A stretch of DNA of 42,605 nucleotides from assembly GCA_001940725.1 (NCBI GenBank), contig MDVR01000054.1, positions 1-42,605 on the forward strand. Reading direction: 5' to 3'. The DNA comes from Candidatus Heimdallarchaeota archaeon LC_2. Its GTDB lineage: Archaea; Asgardarchaeota; Heimdallarchaeia; Heimdallarchaeales; Kariarchaeaceae. The notes under the pieces were generated by a model, which saw only the letters and a program-made list of their open reading frames with translations, did not search any database and had not been told where the DNA came from. Shown one piece after another: positions 41,893 through 42,605 of this stretch. How positions within the stretch are numbered: the stretch's first letter is position 1; each line of letters begins with the position of its first letter. Made by a program: the position numbers and the translations under genes.

Positions 41893-42605
41893 TCACCTCC
41901 AATTCTCCTGATTCATAGCTTTAGCTAAATTGTACAGCAAAAATTGAAGAAGAATCTGTTTCTTCAGTAAATGACGTTTTCGAGAATTGAGGCAGTTGTT
42001 TCTAACTTTTATCTCCCCAAATATTTGTTCTACAGCTGATTTACGACCATGTTTGAAGGTATATTTCCATAATCCCGGTGAATTTCGATATAATCGAAGG
42101 CTACGATCTCTGGCAGTATCTGTTCCATGGTCTACTGCATTAGATTTTGGTTCGACAATATGTCGAACACCTAATTCCGCAAGCTCGTCTGTCAATGGTT
42201 TTCCATTGTAGGCTTTATCTCCAAAATTTCGATTAATTTTCGAGAATAAACGTACTCCAACTTTCTTAATTAGCTTTCTTCCTTCTGGATAGTCATGTTC
42301 TGGTGATTTGGACCAATCAACTGCTAATACTGTTTTGGATTTAGTAGAAATGATGATGTGAAACTTGTAAAAACGCTTGGATGACCTTTTAAGCTCAGAA
42401 CTTCTGTATTTAATATATCTCCAAATAGACCCTACTTTGAGTATAAAGCCACTACTATCAATAGCAGAGTCTTCATCCGGCAAAATCAATATTCGAGCCA
42501 CTTGAGTGGTTAGACTCTTGATTTGATGAGGTGACAATGATTTCCATGCATTATACAATGATGTCTTCTTTGGAGCTTCAACAGCTCCAAATTTGATCAG
42601 AGTCG
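41893..42605 (-). mobile_element. IS5/IS4-type DDE transposase (partial; N-terminus beyond window)
   Basis: The frame is open to the window edge (TLIKFGAVEAPKKTSLYNAW upstream of the first internal start-like codon), so about 237 residues are visible and the N-terminal part is missing. Acidic catalytic candidates appear as D in AIDSSGF, D in RNFGDKAYNG, and E in SAVEQIFGEIK. The last fits the Y-x2-R-(x)n-E block of IS4/IS5 transposases (RLYRN to AVEQ). WSKSPEHDYPEG and HIVEPKSNA are typical fillers. It lies 28 bp after the hemY stop on the other strand. Its terminal repeats cannot be defined here because the other end lies outside. Confidence 0.88.

Overview
The window looks like AT-rich archaeal chromosome. 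Information-processing genes are archaeal or eukaryote-like: aIF1A, and an RPC34/RPC39-like RNA polymerase subunit with an Fe-S-type cysteine tail. Regulators are of archaeal type (TrmB, AbrB-PhoU), and several genes have TATA-like boxes about 28 bases before a start codon (near-leaderless transcripts). Leucine-rich-repeat proteins, a RING-like zinc finger, a K+-independent H+-pyrophosphatase and a complete protoporphyrin-type heme operon together suggest an Asgard archaeon of the Heimdallarchaeia kind. That placement is inference, not proof.

Region 1 (1-900) holds a partial FtsJ/RlmE rRNA methyltransferase and the RPC34-like subunit. Region 2 (about 900-11000) is accessory. Two paralogous LRR-like genes in opposite orientation (1404-2282 and 8807-9610) bound a surface protein, a large Apea-like HEPN protein, a membrane protein of unknown function, and a small gene apparently split by a 193-bp inverted-repeat (MITE-like) element. 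It ends in an exact 486-bp tandem triplication covering the 5' end of the second LRR gene and the 3' end of its upstream membrane-protein gene.

Region 3 (10767-28084) is mostly housekeeping: a multi-pass membrane protein, hppA, a small membrane protein, a GT2 glycosyltransferase, bifunctional formiminotransferase-cyclodeaminase, an AbrB-PhoU regulator divergent from panB, a membrane-anchored sugar-dehydrogenase-like beta-propeller, two DMT/EamA transporters around a TrmB regulator, aIF1A with no ordinary start codon, an LRR protein, lipA and a parvulin.

Region 4 (28234-31617) is a minus-strand operon: AhpD/CMD-like protein, membrane zinc-ribbon protein, zinc-ribbon plus RING-like protein, second AhpD/CMD protein with a Cys-rich tail, and an ArsR-type metal sensor. 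A SAM methyltransferase is divergent from it. A thiol-redox or metal-response role is inferred.

Region 5 (32019-41864) is a tightly packed plus-strand operon, hemH-hemA-hemCD-hemB-hemL-hemE-hemN-hemY. It encodes every step from glutamyl-tRNA to protoheme IX by the C5, protoporphyrin-dependent route, with a 9-bp-arm inverted repeat immediately upstream of its TATA-like box. A partial IS5-like transposase follows at the right edge. No tRNA, rRNA or CRISPR array was seen.
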